A stretch of DNA of 64,000 nucleotides from JBJMHZ01 sp045807125 (GCA_045807125.1 JBJMHZ010000049.1:1-64000); one strand, 5' to 3'; shown: positions 26,931 to 39,749, numbered from the stretch's first letter. The notes: a model not told the origin generated them from the letters alone. A program made the numbers and translations.

Positions 26931-27119
26931 ATGGAGGCCAAGGCCGGAGATCGACTCGTCGTCCGTGGTCCGCACGTGGACGATCCCAACCGGGCCGCCG
27001 AGATCCTCGAGGTGCGCGGGCCAGGCGGCCGGCCACCGTTCCTGGTGAAGTGGTCCGGCGGCGCCGTCGGCCTGTGCTTCCCGGGACCGGACGCCTACGT
27101 CGAGCACCGGGAGGGCTGA
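26931..27119 (+). CDS. DUF1918 domain protein
   Basis: This 62-residue protein is a compact SH3-like DUF1918 protein, common in actinobacteria and of unknown function. It begins KAGDRLVVRGPHVDDPNR and ends with the typical PPFLVKWSGG and FPGPDAYVEH segments. A strong GGAAGGAGG site precedes the ATG. Two tandem hairpin repeats sit just upstream. It is convergent with the MerR-DUF433 gene. Confidence 0.9.
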   Translation: MEAKAGDRLVVRGPHVDDPNRAAEILEVRGPGGRPPFLVKWSGGAVGLCFPGPDAYVEHREG

Positions 27120-27131
27120 GCCGAGCCGCTC

Positions 27132-27803
27132 TCAGGCGGCGGCGCCGCCGCTTCGGCCCTCGAACGCGAGGGCGCCGGCGATGGCTGCCCTGCTGAGCCG
27201 CGGATAGGCAGCGAGGACGCGCTCGACGGTCCTCCCGTCGTGCGCACCGCCGTCCGCGAGCCTCGCGATGGCGGCCGTCTCGATGCTCGTTCCGATCACG
27301 GTCGGCGCGCCGCGGTGAATGCGCGGGTCGGACACGACGTGCTCGCTGAGGCGCAGCGCACGATCGCGCCAAGCCCTGCGCAGCGCCTCGACGTCGGTGT
27401 TGAGCCGGTGGACGGACGGCAGGGCACCCTGGCCACCGGGGATCTCCACGGCGCCGTCATCGGTCTCGGCGATGAGCCGGCCGCCCTGTCCCTTGGCGAA
27501 CCGCACGGGCTCGTCGCTCTCGAGCGCGCGCGAGAGGATCCAGGCGAACGCCGCGCGCACCGCCGGCAGCGGGATACCGAGCTCGTCGCGCAGCTGCTGC
27601 ACCGCCCGGATCTCCAGCAGTTGCCGGAAGGTGAGCAGCACCGGCCGTCCCCGGCCCGGCTGGTCGAGCGGCCCGCGCGAGATCAGGCCGGTGCCGAGCC
27701 AGTAGCGGATCTTGCGCCGGGTCATCGTCGGGCGCAGGATGCGGCACACCGAGGCGACGGTGTAGATCCCGTCGGACAGCGGATCCGCCTGCCGGGCCGG
27801 CAT
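27132..27803 (-). CDS. MerR-like HTH plus DUF433 protein
   Basis: The N-terminal 75 residues resemble a MerR-type DNA-binding domain (YTVASVCRIL ... RKIRYWLGTGLI). The C-terminal part matches DUF433 (DPRIHRGAPTVIGTSI ... VLAAYPRLSRAAIAGAL), a small HTH domain found in VapB-like antitoxins and in stand-alone regulators. No PIN toxin or other partner lies beside it, so its targets are unknown. It is 223 residues long. A probable transcriptional regulator. Confidence 0.75.
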   Translation of the reverse strand: MPARQADPLSDGIYTVASVCRILRPTMTRRKIRYWLGTGLISRGPLDQPGRGRPVLLTFRQLLEIRAVQQLRDELGIPLPAVRAAFAWILSRALESDEPVRFAKGQGGRLIAETDDGAVEIPGGQGALPSVHRLNTDVEALRRAWRDRALRLSEHVVSDPRIHRGAPTVIGTSIETAAIARLADGGAHDGRTVERVLAAYPRLSRAAIAGALAFEGRSGGAAA

Positions 27804-27820
27804 CGATCAAGGATAGGGGG

Positions 27821-28825
27821 TCAGCGCCTGGCGATCGCCGGAATGTCCGCCACGGTGGGGTCGGCGGCGTGCCCGAGATGCGGCAGCCCGTATGCCGACT
27901 CGATCGAGCGCAGCAGCGAGTAGTGGGTGTAGGTCCGCGCGTCCGAGCCATGGCTCACGTCGGGCCCCACGACCACGGTGGCGATGTGCCCGCCCTGCGC
28001 CAGCCCACCGCAGCATGACTCGGTCTGGTCGCCCTCTCTGCGCAGCCCCTCGTCCCACGTCACGACGAGCCTGGTGTCCTCGTCCCACGCCGACGAGGAG
28101 GAGAGGCGGTCGTACAGGGAGCCGAGGAGCGCGTCGGCCCGCTGCACCAGGTTGCGGTCGGCCGGGCTGTTCGGCACGACCTGCTCGCCGCCGTGCATGT
28201 CGTTGACGAGATCGGGAGTGATCCAGGCGAACTGCGGCAGGTGCCCGGTGGCCAGGTCGCTGTAGAACTGGCTGAGCGGCACGACGTTGCGGCACGCGCC
28301 GGGGTCGTCGCGGATCGACCGGAAGTACATGAACGGGTCGTGACGGCGGACGTAGGAGTCGGTCGAGACCGAGGTCGAGCACGGCGCCGGCAGCCCCTGC
28401 ATGTAGGCGCGCCACGTGATGCCGGCCCGGCCGAGCTGGTCCACCAGCGTCGGAGCGTCCAGCGTCGTGCATGTCGTGCAGTCCGAGGTGATGCCCTGCG
28501 TGCCGCCGGAGAGCAGCGCGATGTAGTTGGGCAGCGAGGGGTGCGCGATCGCGAAGTACGACGTGAGCAGCGTGCCGCTCGACGCCATGCGGTCGATGTT
28601 CGGCGCCGCGCCCGGTCGCTGGATCTGGTCGAACGAGTGGTTCTCCTCGATCACGACGACGAAGTGCGGCCCGGCGGCTGAGCCGCCCGGGCCGCCCGGG
28701 CCGCCCGGGGAGGTCGCCGCGACCCGTCCGGTCGATCCGCTGCACCCGGCGCTCGCCAGTGCGGCCACCAGCGCGCTCGCCACCGCGGTCAGGCCGACCC
28801 CTCTCCGGCGCGAGCAACGACTCAT
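27821..28825 (-). CDS. Secreted phosphoesterase lipoprotein (acid-phosphatase/phospholipase C-like)
   Basis: This 334-residue lipoprotein has a signal ending in LASAGC and a Gly/Pro-rich spacer. The catalytic domain belongs to the Phosphoesterase family of the alkaline phosphatase superfamily. FVVVIEENHSFDQI supplies the metal-binding Glu-Asn pair, and HPSLPNYIALLSG, WITPDLVNDMHGG and VVTWDEG follow in family order. It starts at the ATG at 28825 behind AAGGTGG. It would hydrolyse phosphate esters outside the membrane. It is co-directional with and downstream of the giant secreted gene, but a hairpin separates them. Confidence 0.85.
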   Translation of the reverse strand: MSRCSRRRGVGLTAVASALVAALASAGCSGSTGRVAATSPGGPGGPGGSAAGPHFVVVIEENHSFDQIQRPGAAPNIDRMASSGTLLTSYFAIAHPSLPNYIALLSGGTQGITSDCTTCTTLDAPTLVDQLGRAGITWRAYMQGLPAPCSTSVSTDSYVRRHDPFMYFRSIRDDPGACRNVVPLSQFYSDLATGHLPQFAWITPDLVNDMHGGEQVVPNSPADRNLVQRADALLGSLYDRLSSSSAWDEDTRLVVTWDEGLRREGDQTESCCGGLAQGGHIATVVVGPDVSHGSDARTYTHYSLLRSIESAYGLPHLGHAADPTVADIPAIARR

Positions 28826-28853
28826 GCGTCCACCTTGGCATGCCGGGCGCCGC

Positions 28854-28894
28854 GGCGCCCACCGCCAGGGACTGCTCCCCAGCCGGTGGGCGCC
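28854..28894 (-). terminator. Probable terminator hairpin
   Basis: The arms ggcgcccaccg (28854-28864) and cggtgggcgcc (28884-28894) pair exactly. The hairpin lies just after the end of the giant malectin-PKD gene on the minus strand. A perfect 16-base palindrome at 28845-28860 overlaps it. Confidence 0.6.
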
Positions 28895-28911
28895 ACCGTG
28901 CCCGGCCGGTA

Positions 28912-31900
28912 TCAGGGCGCGAGCACCAGGCTCCACATGGTGGCCCGCCCGGCGACGTCGGCCGTCGCCGTGAGGCCACCGGCGCTGCCGGCGCCGACGA
29001 CGGCATCGGTCGCCAGCGCGTCGATATGGGCGGTGCCCGCACCGATCGACGAGGTCCGGACGGTCTGGCCCGCCGGCGGCGCCCAGGTCGTCGTCGTGCC
29101 CTTGTCTGCCCAGTACGACAGCAGGAGCGCACCGTCCGGTGCGGTGACCGTCGGCGTGACGTGGTTGGTCACCGCCGCCGACTCGCTCCTCGAGTCGAAG
29201 GCCGTGACGGGCGTCGCCGCCGTGCCGTGGTAGGCGAGCAGCAGCATGTCGGCCTTGGCGAACGTCGTGCCGAGGCTGATGGCGACCGTCTTGCCTGCGT
29301 CGGTGCCGGCGGCCGCCTTCTGCCACACCTTCGTCACCACGGTGCCCGACGTCGCCGTCCCGACCAGCGACCAGCCGGTGACCCCGGTCGGGTCGCCGAT
29401 CGTGACCGTGCTGGTGTTGACCGTGTAGGCGAGGATCAGGCCGTCACCGGCCTGCGTGCCCGCCGGCACGGTCACCTGGTGCGACGTGGCGTTGGCGTTG
29501 GTCTCGCTCTTGCCGAGGAACGAGATCGCCGCCGCGCCGGGGGTGACCACCTTGGTCGCCGTTCCCGTCGCACCCTGGTTGTCGGTCACCGTCAGCGTCA
29601 CCGTGCGACTGCCGGCCGACCCGTACGGGTGGGTGGTGGTCTTGCCGGTGCCGGTGGCGCCGTCACCGAAGTCCCACGCGTACGAGACGATCGTGCCGTC
29701 GGAGTCGAACGACCCGCCGGCGTCGAACGAGCACGTGAGCGTGCCACCGCAGGAAGCGGTGAACGACGCGGTCGGTGCCTGGTTGGGTGCGGTGACCGTC
29801 ACCTGCTGGCTCGTCGCACCCGGCGCACCCTGGTTGTCGGTCACCGTCAGCGTCACCGTGAACGTGCCGCCGCCGGCGTAGGGGTGCGTGGGAGTCTTGC
29901 CGGTCGCGGTGCCGCCGTCGCCGAAGGTCCACGCGTAGGACGCGATGCTGCCGTCGTTGTCGACCGATGCGCTCGCGTCGAACGAGCACGAGAGACCCGT
30001 GCAGGTCGAGGTGAACGACGCCACCGGCGCCTGGTTGCCACCGGTGACGGTCACCTGCGTGGTGTCGGTCGCGGTGGCTCCCGAGTTGTCGGTGACGGTG
30101 AGCGTGACGTTGTACGTGCCACCGGCCGCGTACGCGTGCGTGCTGCGCGGACCGGTCGCGGTCGTCCCGTCGCCCCAGTTCCACGACCAGTTGGTCAGCC
30201 AGCCGTCGGGGTCGCGATCGGCGGAGCCGAGCTCGTACGCGGTGCAGGCCGCGCCGGTGCAGGCCACGTTGGCCTTCGCCACCGGCGCCTGGTTCGGCGC
30301 GGTGCCGCCGGAGGGCACGTAGAGGAACAGCGCGCGGGACCGCCAGTCGCTGGACGAGTCGATCACGGTGTCGGTGCCGGCCACGAGGGTGCCGGACTGC
30401 CAGCCGATGCGGTGCAGCGCGCCGTCGTCGCGGTTGACCCAGTAGAGCTGGTTGCCGGACAGGAGCGCGCCCTGCACCTTGCCGAGGTCGATGCCCGTCA
30501 CGTTGCCGCTCGCGGTGAACCGCGTTGCCCCGACGGTCCCGCTGTCGCGGGTGAAGTACCGGTAGTACAGGTGCGCGTCGCTCTTGAGCGTGTAGTAGAT
30601 GCGGCCCTGCCAGTACCACATCGACGTGGCCTGCTGCACGTCCGCGTGCCAGGCGGCGAGCGGAGTGACCTGATCGGAGCCGTTGACGAGGGTCTCCGCG
30701 CCGAACGTGCTGCCGTTGAACGTGCGCGAGTGCAGATTGCCGTTGATGTCGCCGTAGTACAGCGTGCCGTCGAGCATGAACGCGCCGCGCACCACGCTCC
30801 AGGAGATGCCGGTCGACGACATCGTGGTGCTCGGCCCAGCGGTGGTGCCGTCGAAGCTGCGGTGCGTTGCGAGGTCGGTGTCGACCGGCGGCGGCGGGGG
30901 CGGTGCGCCGTCGAGGTCGATGATCTCGATGGCGTTGACGAGCGGGTTCTCGGTCTCGTGGGCGAAGTCGATGTTGACGGTGCCGTCGCTGGTGACGTCG
31001 AAGGACTTCATCGTCCCGGTCTGGTAGCCGGCGTCGGCCACGATGTCGTAGTGGTCGAGCACCTTCGTGCCGTCGATCGAGACGTCGAAGACGCGGCTGC
31101 CGACCGTGCTCGTGCAGCTGCACTGGGCGGCGAAGTAGAGCCGCACCCGCAGGTGCGTGCCCGACGAGACCGGGAAGGCCCACTGCAGCTCAGGCGCTGT
31201 GGCCGGGTCCCACCGCTCGGTGCCGAACACGGCCGACGGCGTGCTCGCCGGCACGGTGGCCGCCACGTTGGCGATGCCGCCCCAGGTCGAGGCGCTGCTG
31301 CCGGAGTTGCGGTACGGGTTCGGGTCGGAGCTGTCGGCCGCCCACGCCGGGCCGTTGTCGAGCGCGGCCAGGCTGGGGCCGCCGGCGTTGACGCGGTAGA
31401 GCACATCGCTCGGCGGCGGGGGCGGTCCGAGCCGCACGATCTCGATGGCGTCGACGAGCGGGTTCTCGGTGACGTGGGAGAAGTTGATGTCGACCGAGCC
31501 GTCGCTCGTGATGTCCCACTTCTTCATCGTCCCGACCTGGTTGCCGACGTCGGCGACGATGTCGTAGTTGGTCAGCGCCGGCTGGCCGTCGAGGGAGACG
31601 TTGAAGACCCGCTGGCCGGCCTGGCTGGTGCAGCTGCACTGGTTGGCGAGGAACAGCCGCACCTCGATCGACTGCCCGGTGGTGACGGGGAAGTGCCACT
31701 GCAAGTCGTTGCCGCCGGACGGGTCCCAGCGCTCGGTGGAGAACACGCCGATGGGCGTGCCGGCCGGCACGCTCGAGTCGAGCGTCGCCCCGCTGTTGTA
31801 CGACGCGGCGTTGCTGCCGGTGTTGCGGTACGGGCTCGTGCTGGTCTGGTCGCCCTGCCAGTCCGGCCCGTCGTCGAGCGTCGGGATGGTGGGGCCGCCG

Positions 31901-33297
31901 GCGTTGACGCGGTAGAGGACGTTGGACTGCCCGGGCGGCGCGAGCCGGCCCATCTGGTAGACCTCGCCGGGCAGCGTCCCCGGGTTGGGCCGCGGCACGA
32001 GCTTGCCGCCCGCCAGCGGGAAGTACGCGATGCGCGCGTGGTACTCGTAGTTCTGCCCGATGCGGTCGGTGTCGCTGCCGACCCACAGGCCGGTGCTGGT
32101 GGCGAGGAAGTCGAAGACGCCGGAGCCGCGGGTGCGCGTCGGGTTCCAGGCGAGCGGCAGCCCGTTCACTGGGTCGAGGGCGCCGATGCCGGTGCGCGCC
32201 ACGGCTCCTGGGCCTGGCGAGTCGGCGGCGGAGGGGTTGTTCCACCAGCGCTGGTGGCCGCCGACGTAGACGGCCGTGGCGGTGACGCCCACCGCGTACG
32301 TCGTGTCGCCGCCGGTGTAGTCGACCCAGGTCGGCTGGAGCGCCGAACCGGCCGCGGCGGTCTCCCAGCGGCTGGCCGTGTCGCACAGGCTCGGCGGACC
32401 GCTGCCGTACCCGCCGGTCACGCCGACGACGAAGTACGAGCCGTCCGGCGAGAACTCCACGTCGCGCACGTAGAACTCGAAGACCGCGTAGCACAGCGGC
32501 TTGTAGGCGCCCGTCTGCCAGTTGGCGAGGCTCGCCGGCGACGTGGTGAGGTCGATCATCGCGATCTGGTTGCGGTCGGCGCCGTCGATCGTCGCGAAGT
32601 TGCCGATGACGACCATGCGCGATCCGTCGGGCGTGATGTCGATCTTGTACGCCTGGGTGACGCCGCCGTTGCTGGTGCCGCCGAAGGCGAAGCTGACCGA
32701 CGGCAGAACGGCTCCCGTCGCGGCGTTGAGCGCGGCGAGGCAGCTGCGCGCCTGCGTGCCGGCCTTGCTGAAATAGCCGGCGACGTAGAGCGTGCCGCCC
32801 GACAGCTTGAGGTCCTGGATGACCGCGTCGAAGGCCGGCACCTTGAAGCCGCTCACCGCGAGCCCGGTGCTGATGCTGAGCCTGGCCAGGCTCTTCGACG
32901 CGACGCCGTTCACCGTGTTGAACGCACCGCCGAGGTAGACCGACTGGCCGTCGGCGCTCACCGCGAGGGCGTTGACGTCGCCGTCGACGTTGGGCGCGAA
33001 CGACGTGTCGATCACGCCCGTCGTGGCGTTGAACGCCAGGACGCGATTGCGGGTGAGCGTGGTCGTGCTGCCCGCGTTCTGCGCCTGCGTGAACGAGCCG
33101 CCGAGGATGATGCGGTTGCCAGCCTGCACCACCGCGTAGACCCGGCCGTCGAGGACGTTGGGCGTGAAGCCGGCGGGATCGTCGCTCACCACCCGGTCCT
33201 GCGCCACGGCTTGCAGGGCGTTGGCCGTCGCTGCAGGGACCGTGAGGCCGACCGCCATGACCAGGAACGCGATGACCGTCCAAGCGCAACGTCGCAC
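28912..33297 (-). CDS. Giant secreted beta-propeller-double malectin-triple PKD protein
   Basis: This 1461-residue protein is a larger paralogue of the gene at 23083. It starts at the GTG at 33297 behind AAGAGG; an ATG at 33321 is possible. A signal peptide precedes a propeller-like region (30-460). Two malectin-like domains each begin VLYRVNAGGP (about 460 and 632). A second short propeller follows near 812, then three PKD domains (about 1000, 1089 and 1172, each with W/F-GDG), then the shared C-terminal domain. The extra malectin and PKD units look like internal duplication. It lies 47 bp behind the ALG13-like gene, so its expression is probably tied to glycan synthesis. Confidence 0.83.
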   Translation of the reverse strand: MRRCAWTVIAFLVMAVGLTVPAATANALQAVAQDRVVSDDPAGFTPNVLDGRVYAVVQAGNRIILGGSFTQAQNAGSTTTLTRNRVLAFNATTGVIDTSFAPNVDGDVNALAVSADGQSVYLGGAFNTVNGVASKSLARLSISTGLAVSGFKVPAFDAVIQDLKLSGGTLYVAGYFSKAGTQARSCLAALNAATGAVLPSVSFAFGGTSNGGVTQAYKIDITPDGSRMVVIGNFATIDGADRNQIAMIDLTTSPASLANWQTGAYKPLCYAVFEFYVRDVEFSPDGSYFVVGVTGGYGSGPPSLCDTASRWETAAAGSALQPTWVDYTGGDTTYAVGVTATAVYVGGHQRWWNNPSAADSPGPGAVARTGIGALDPVNGLPLAWNPTRTRGSGVFDFLATSTGLWVGSDTDRIGQNYEYHARIAYFPLAGGKLVPRPNPGTLPGEVYQMGRLAPPGQSNVLYRVNAGGPTIPTLDDGPDWQGDQTSTSPYRNTGSNAASYNSGATLDSSVPAGTPIGVFSTERWDPSGGNDLQWHFPVTTGQSIEVRLFLANQCSCTSQAGQRVFNVSLDGQPALTNYDIVADVGNQVGTMKKWDITSDGSVDINFSHVTENPLVDAIEIVRLGPPPPPSDVLYRVNAGGPSLAALDNGPAWAADSSDPNPYRNSGSSASTWGGIANVAATVPASTPSAVFGTERWDPATAPELQWAFPVSSGTHLRVRLYFAAQCSCTSTVGSRVFDVSIDGTKVLDHYDIVADAGYQTGTMKSFDVTSDGTVNIDFAHETENPLVNAIEIIDLDGAPPPPPPVDTDLATHRSFDGTTAGPSTTMSSTGISWSVVRGAFMLDGTLYYGDINGNLHSRTFNGSTFGAETLVNGSDQVTPLAAWHADVQQATSMWYWQGRIYYTLKSDAHLYYRYFTRDSGTVGATRFTASGNVTGIDLGKVQGALLSGNQLYWVNRDDGALHRIGWQSGTLVAGTDTVIDSSSDWRSRALFLYVPSGGTAPNQAPVAKANVACTGAACTAYELGSADRDPDGWLTNWSWNWGDGTTATGPRSTHAYAAGGTYNVTLTVTDNSGATATDTTQVTVTGGNQAPVASFTSTCTGLSCSFDASASVDNDGSIASYAWTFGDGGTATGKTPTHPYAGGGTFTVTLTVTDNQGAPGATSQQVTVTAPNQAPTASFTASCGGTLTCSFDAGGSFDSDGTIVSYAWDFGDGATGTGKTTTHPYGSAGSRTVTLTVTDNQGATGTATKVVTPGAAAISFLGKSETNANATSHQVTVPAGTQAGDGLILAYTVNTSTVTIGDPTGVTGWSLVGTATSGTVVTKVWQKAAAGTDAGKTVAISLGTTFAKADMLLLAYHGTAATPVTAFDSRSESAAVTNHVTPTVTAPDGALLLSYWADKGTTTTWAPPAGQTVRTSSIGAGTAHIDALATDAVVGAGSAGGLTATADVAGRATMWSLVLAP

Positions 33298-33344
33298 CGG
33301 ACACCTCTTCTCTGCGTGCATCTTCGGGCGGGGGCTCGCGGCCG

Positions 33345-34058
33345 TCACTGCTGGACCGCATCGGTGGGGGAGGCCGGCTCGCCGTCCGCCTGCTCGGGGC
33401 GGGAGCCGTGATCGGTGCGCGGCCGCCGCAGCGGCGCGAGCAACCGGTCGAGGACCGGGCGGCGCGCCGGGCCCTCGCTGCCGCGGTCGGTGTCGGTCAG
33501 CCGGTCGACCAGCCGCCCGATCGTGTCGACGGTGCGGGCGACCTCGCGCCGGCGCTCGCCAGGATCGGCGAAGCGCAGCGCGGAGGGGTCGGCGACCGCC
33601 TTGTCGAGCGCGTCGCGCAGCGCCGCCTCGTCCTCGGCCAGGACGGCGAAGCCGCGCTCGGCCATCCGCCGGCAGAAGTCGCGCTGGTGGTCGTCGACCG
33701 CCTCGCCGAGGCTCGACAGGCGCGGGACGACGATCGGCCGGGTGCCGGCGTTCAGGCACTCGGAGAGCGTCGACGGGCCGCCGCTGGAGACGACGGCGCG
33801 CGCCTGCCCGATGAGGCGCTGCAGCTCGTCGTGCGGCAGGTAGGGGCTGCCGGTCGAGCCGGCCGGCGGCGTCGCCGTGCCGTGCTGGGCGACGCACCGC
33901 ACGTCAGCCCCTGCCGCTCCGGCACCTGCTCCGGCAGCGGCCAGCCAGGCACCCATCCAGTCCATCAGCCGGCCGAACGGGTGGTGGTCGCCGCCGACCG
34001 TGACCACGATCAACGGGGACAGCGGGGAGATGGGGGGCGAAGAGGGCTCGGCGCTCAC
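33345..34058 (-). CDS. ALG13/PssE-like glycosyltransferase catalytic subunit
   Basis: This 237-residue protein matches the C-terminal half of the GT28/GT1-like UDP-sugar transferases. It opens LIVVTVGGDHHPFGRLMDWM. It has the donor-binding segment ARAVVSSGGPSTLSECL, followed by RPIVVPRL and DDHQRDFCRRMAERG. Such proteins work only with an ALG14-type membrane partner, which here is the adjacent upstream gene. The GTG start overlaps that gene's stop (GTGA). Together they would add the second sugar to the lipid-linked intermediate. Confidence 0.85.
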   Translation of the reverse strand: MSAEPSSPPISPLSPLIVVTVGGDHHPFGRLMDWMGAWLAAAGAGAGAAGADVRCVAQHGTATPPAGSTGSPYLPHDELQRLIGQARAVVSSGGPSTLSECLNAGTRPIVVPRLSSLGEAVDDHQRDFCRRMAERGFAVLAEDEAALRDALDKAVADPSALRFADPGERRREVARTVDTIGRLVDRLTDTDRGSEGPARRPVLDRLLAPLRRPRTDHGSRPEQADGEPASPTDAVQQ

Positions 34059-34600
34059 AGCAGCGGCCCCACGACCTCGGCGCCGGGGTAGAAGCGCGCC
34101 TGCTCGGGCCACTGCACGCAGATCAGCGACGAGAACGGGCGGCAGAGCCGGCCGGTCAGCGTCGGCGAGTCCATCCGGTCGAACACCTCGATATATATCG
34201 TGCGAATGCCGAGCAGGCGCCCGACGAGGAAGAACGGAAAGGCGACCCCGGCGCCGGTGGAAATGATGGCCCGCGGTCTCTCGGTGCGCAGCACGCGAAT
34301 GGCCAGAAAGGCATTGCGCACGAGGTTGGGGACGTTGCGCGTGGTCGGCCAGTAGGCCCAGTGGACCCGCTCGCCCGCCAGGTGCGAGATCGCGTCCTCC
34401 TTGCGGAACGTGACCCACGCCCGCTCACGACCGGACAACCATGCCTTCAAGGGGACGAGCTGAGCGAGGTGACCGCCGTTGCTGCCTACGAGGAGCACCG
34501 GCCGCTCGGCACCGTCCAGCCGCGGGCGGCCGGCCCTCCGAGGGGTGCCCGATCCGTCCGCCGATGACTTCGCCGGTCCCTCGACCGACCCTTCGCCCAT
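34055..34600 (-). CDS. ALG14/PssD-like membrane subunit of a glycosyltransferase
   Basis: This 181-residue protein carries VLLVGSNGGHLAQLVPL (N-terminal GGH loop), RAIISTGAGVAFPFFLVGRLLG (membrane-associated helix) and a C-terminal PFSSLICVQWPEQ segment, all typical of ALG14/PssD/CpsF proteins. These bind the acceptor lipid and recruit the ALG13-type catalytic subunit. It starts at the ATG at 34600, where GGAG lies five bases upstream. The longer frame to 34702 is not supported. It is the first gene of a three-gene operon. Confidence 0.87.
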   Translation of the reverse strand: MGEGSVEGPAKSSADGSGTPRRAGRPRLDGAERPVLLVGSNGGHLAQLVPLKAWLSGRERAWVTFRKEDAISHLAGERVHWAYWPTTRNVPNLVRNAFLAIRVLRTERPRAIISTGAGVAFPFFLVGRLLGIRTIYIEVFDRMDSPTLTGRLCRPFSSLICVQWPEQARFYPGAEVVGPLL

Positions 34601-34937
34601 TTCGCTCCGACCCTTTTCCGGTGAGGTCGCACAACGGTATACCAGGGCACCCGATGGTGGGTCCGGCATTCGAGTGGTCGCTTTTCGTGCTGTAACGATC
34701 ACGATGCGTAATCGCCTGGGTCGGCGATCATCACCTCGCGCGGTCCTTGGGTGCCGATCGGGCGCGACGATCCGCGGCGATCATCGCGCGCCCGGCAGGG
34801 CCCGTACCGGCGCGCGGTAGCCTGGAGGGAGCCCCCCGGAACCGGCCGTGCGGGGTCGCTCGGCGTGCCCGTGCCGGCCGATCCGCACCCACCTCCGCGC
34901 CCGGGCCAGCGCAGCTCATCAGCCTCGCAGGAGCCTC
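34601..34937. promoter_or_regulatory. Divergent intergenic region between the ALG14-like gene and mfd
   Basis: This 337-base region contains the promoters of both flanking genes. A candidate -10 hexamer for mfd is TAGCCT at 34818-34823. The stretch 34630-34720 is AT-richer and probably serves the minus-strand operon. The motif gatcatc occurs twice (near 34724 and 34778). No gene or RNA was recognised. Confidence 0.35.
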
Positions 34938-38618
<3,681 letters not shown>

Positions 38619-38621
38619 GCC

Positions 38622-38646
38622 TGATTCAGCACTGATTCAGCACTGA
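38622..38646 (+). repeat. Two 11-bp direct repeats upstream of the SurA-like gene
   Basis: The 11-mer tgattcagcac occurs at 38622-38632 and 38633-38643, and its first four bases follow once more. It lies between mfd and the lipoprotein gene. Confidence 0.6.
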
Positions 38647-38672
38647 TGGAAGCACTGACCGGAAGGACCCAG

Positions 38673-39749
38673 GTGAAGCGCACCATCCGGCGCGTCGGCG
38701 CTGCCGCGTCCGTCGCCGTCAGCGGCGTCCTGCTGCTCTCCGCGTGCAACGCCCACCCGGGCCGCGCCGCCTACGTCGGCGACAGCTCGATCTCCACCAG
38801 CACGCTCGAGGGCGTCGTGTCGCGCTCGCTCGGCAGCGACTGCGGCAAGGCCTACGCCAAGCAGCCGCTGGTGCTGGAGCGCGCCAAGCTCTCCGACCTG
38901 ATCACGGTCCGGCTGCTCCAGCAGGCTGCCGACCGGCTCGGCGTCCGGGTGACCGACGCCGACGTCCAGGACGCTCTCCGGCAGGAGTCCGACGTCTACG
39001 GCGGCCAGCGGGTGATCGAGCTGCAGGCCTCGCAGGGCGGTGCCGTCGCGGCGCCCGACCTCCTCACCAGCGTGCGCTCGCGGGTGCTCCAGCAGCGCAT
39101 CGAGGACGCGCTCACCGCATCGGTCGCCACGTCCGACGCCCAGCTGCGGCAGTACTACGACCAGCACGCCGACCAGTACCTCGCCGGGCACGCCAGGGCG
39201 ATGGTGGTGGCCGACAAGGCCACGGCCGACGCGGTGGTGCAGCAGCTCAAGAGCCAGCCGGACGCCTTCGGCCGGATCATCGCCGAGCAGTCGCGCAAGC
39301 AGCAGGCCGCCGGCCTGCGCCCCAGCCCGCAGGCGGTGCAGCAGCTCGGCCCGCACATCGGGCTCAACCCGAAGGTGATCATCGACGCGGGCGGCTACAT
39401 CGGACTCGTCCCGCTCTCCCAGCTCGGAGCCGCCGGCTACCCGACCGACCCCGGCGCGGTCTTCCCGATCCAGCTCTCCAACGGCTGGAACGTCGTGCAG
39501 ATCATCGACCGGCAGGGCTTCGACGACGTCAAGCAGCAGGTCCGGCGCGACCTGCTGGCCGGCCAGCGCCAGCAGGCGCTCCAGCGGGCGCTGGCCGACC
39601 AGGCCAGGCGCACCCCCGTGGAGGTCAACCCGCGCTACGGGCAGTGGGACGCCAAGCAGCGGCTCGTCGTGCCCGCGGTGCAGCAGGCGGTCGCGACGCG
39701 GAGCCAGCAGCAGCCGGCGAAGCTGCAGTGCGGCCAGGGCCAGGGCTAG
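38673..39749 (+). CDS. SurA-like peptidyl-prolyl isomerase/chaperone lipoprotein
   Basis: This 358-residue lipoprotein has a basic signal peptide ending in the lipobox LLSAC. A SurA-N-type helical chaperone region follows (DLITVRLLQQAADRLGVRVTD). A degenerate parvulin-like middle (YLAGHARAMVVADKATAD ... PFQ/FPIQLSNGWNVVQIID) comes next, then a Gln-rich helical tail. The GTG at 38673 is preferred, because GGAAGGA lies five bases upstream; the ATG at 38646 has no such site. Its place between mfd and mazG is conserved in actinobacteria. It probably helps secreted proteins fold on the outer face of the membrane. Confidence 0.85.
   Translation: MKRTIRRVGAAASVAVSGVLLLSACNAHPGRAAYVGDSSISTSTLEGVVSRSLGSDCGKAYAKQPLVLERAKLSDLITVRLLQQAADRLGVRVTDADVQDALRQESDVYGGQRVIELQASQGGAVAAPDLLTSVRSRVLQQRIEDALTASVATSDAQLRQYYDQHADQYLAGHARAMVVADKATADAVVQQLKSQPDAFGRIIAEQSRKQQAAGLRPSPQAVQQLGPHIGLNPKVIIDAGGYIGLVPLSQLGAAGYPTDPGAVFPIQLSNGWNVVQIIDRQGFDDVKQQVRRDLLAGQRQQALQRALADQARRTPVEVNPRYGQWDAKQRLVVPAVQQAVATRSQQQPAKLQCGQGQG

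Noticed and set aside
22816..27372. A 1518-codon minus-strand frame
   Set aside because: It runs opposite the secreted malectin-PKD protein and through its terminator. Its composition is that of a shadow frame.
28759..33411. A 1550-codon open frame on the plus strand
   Set aside because: It is the shadow of the giant malectin-PKD gene on the other strand. The product is an Arg/Val/Ala/Gly-rich sequence with no recognisable motif.
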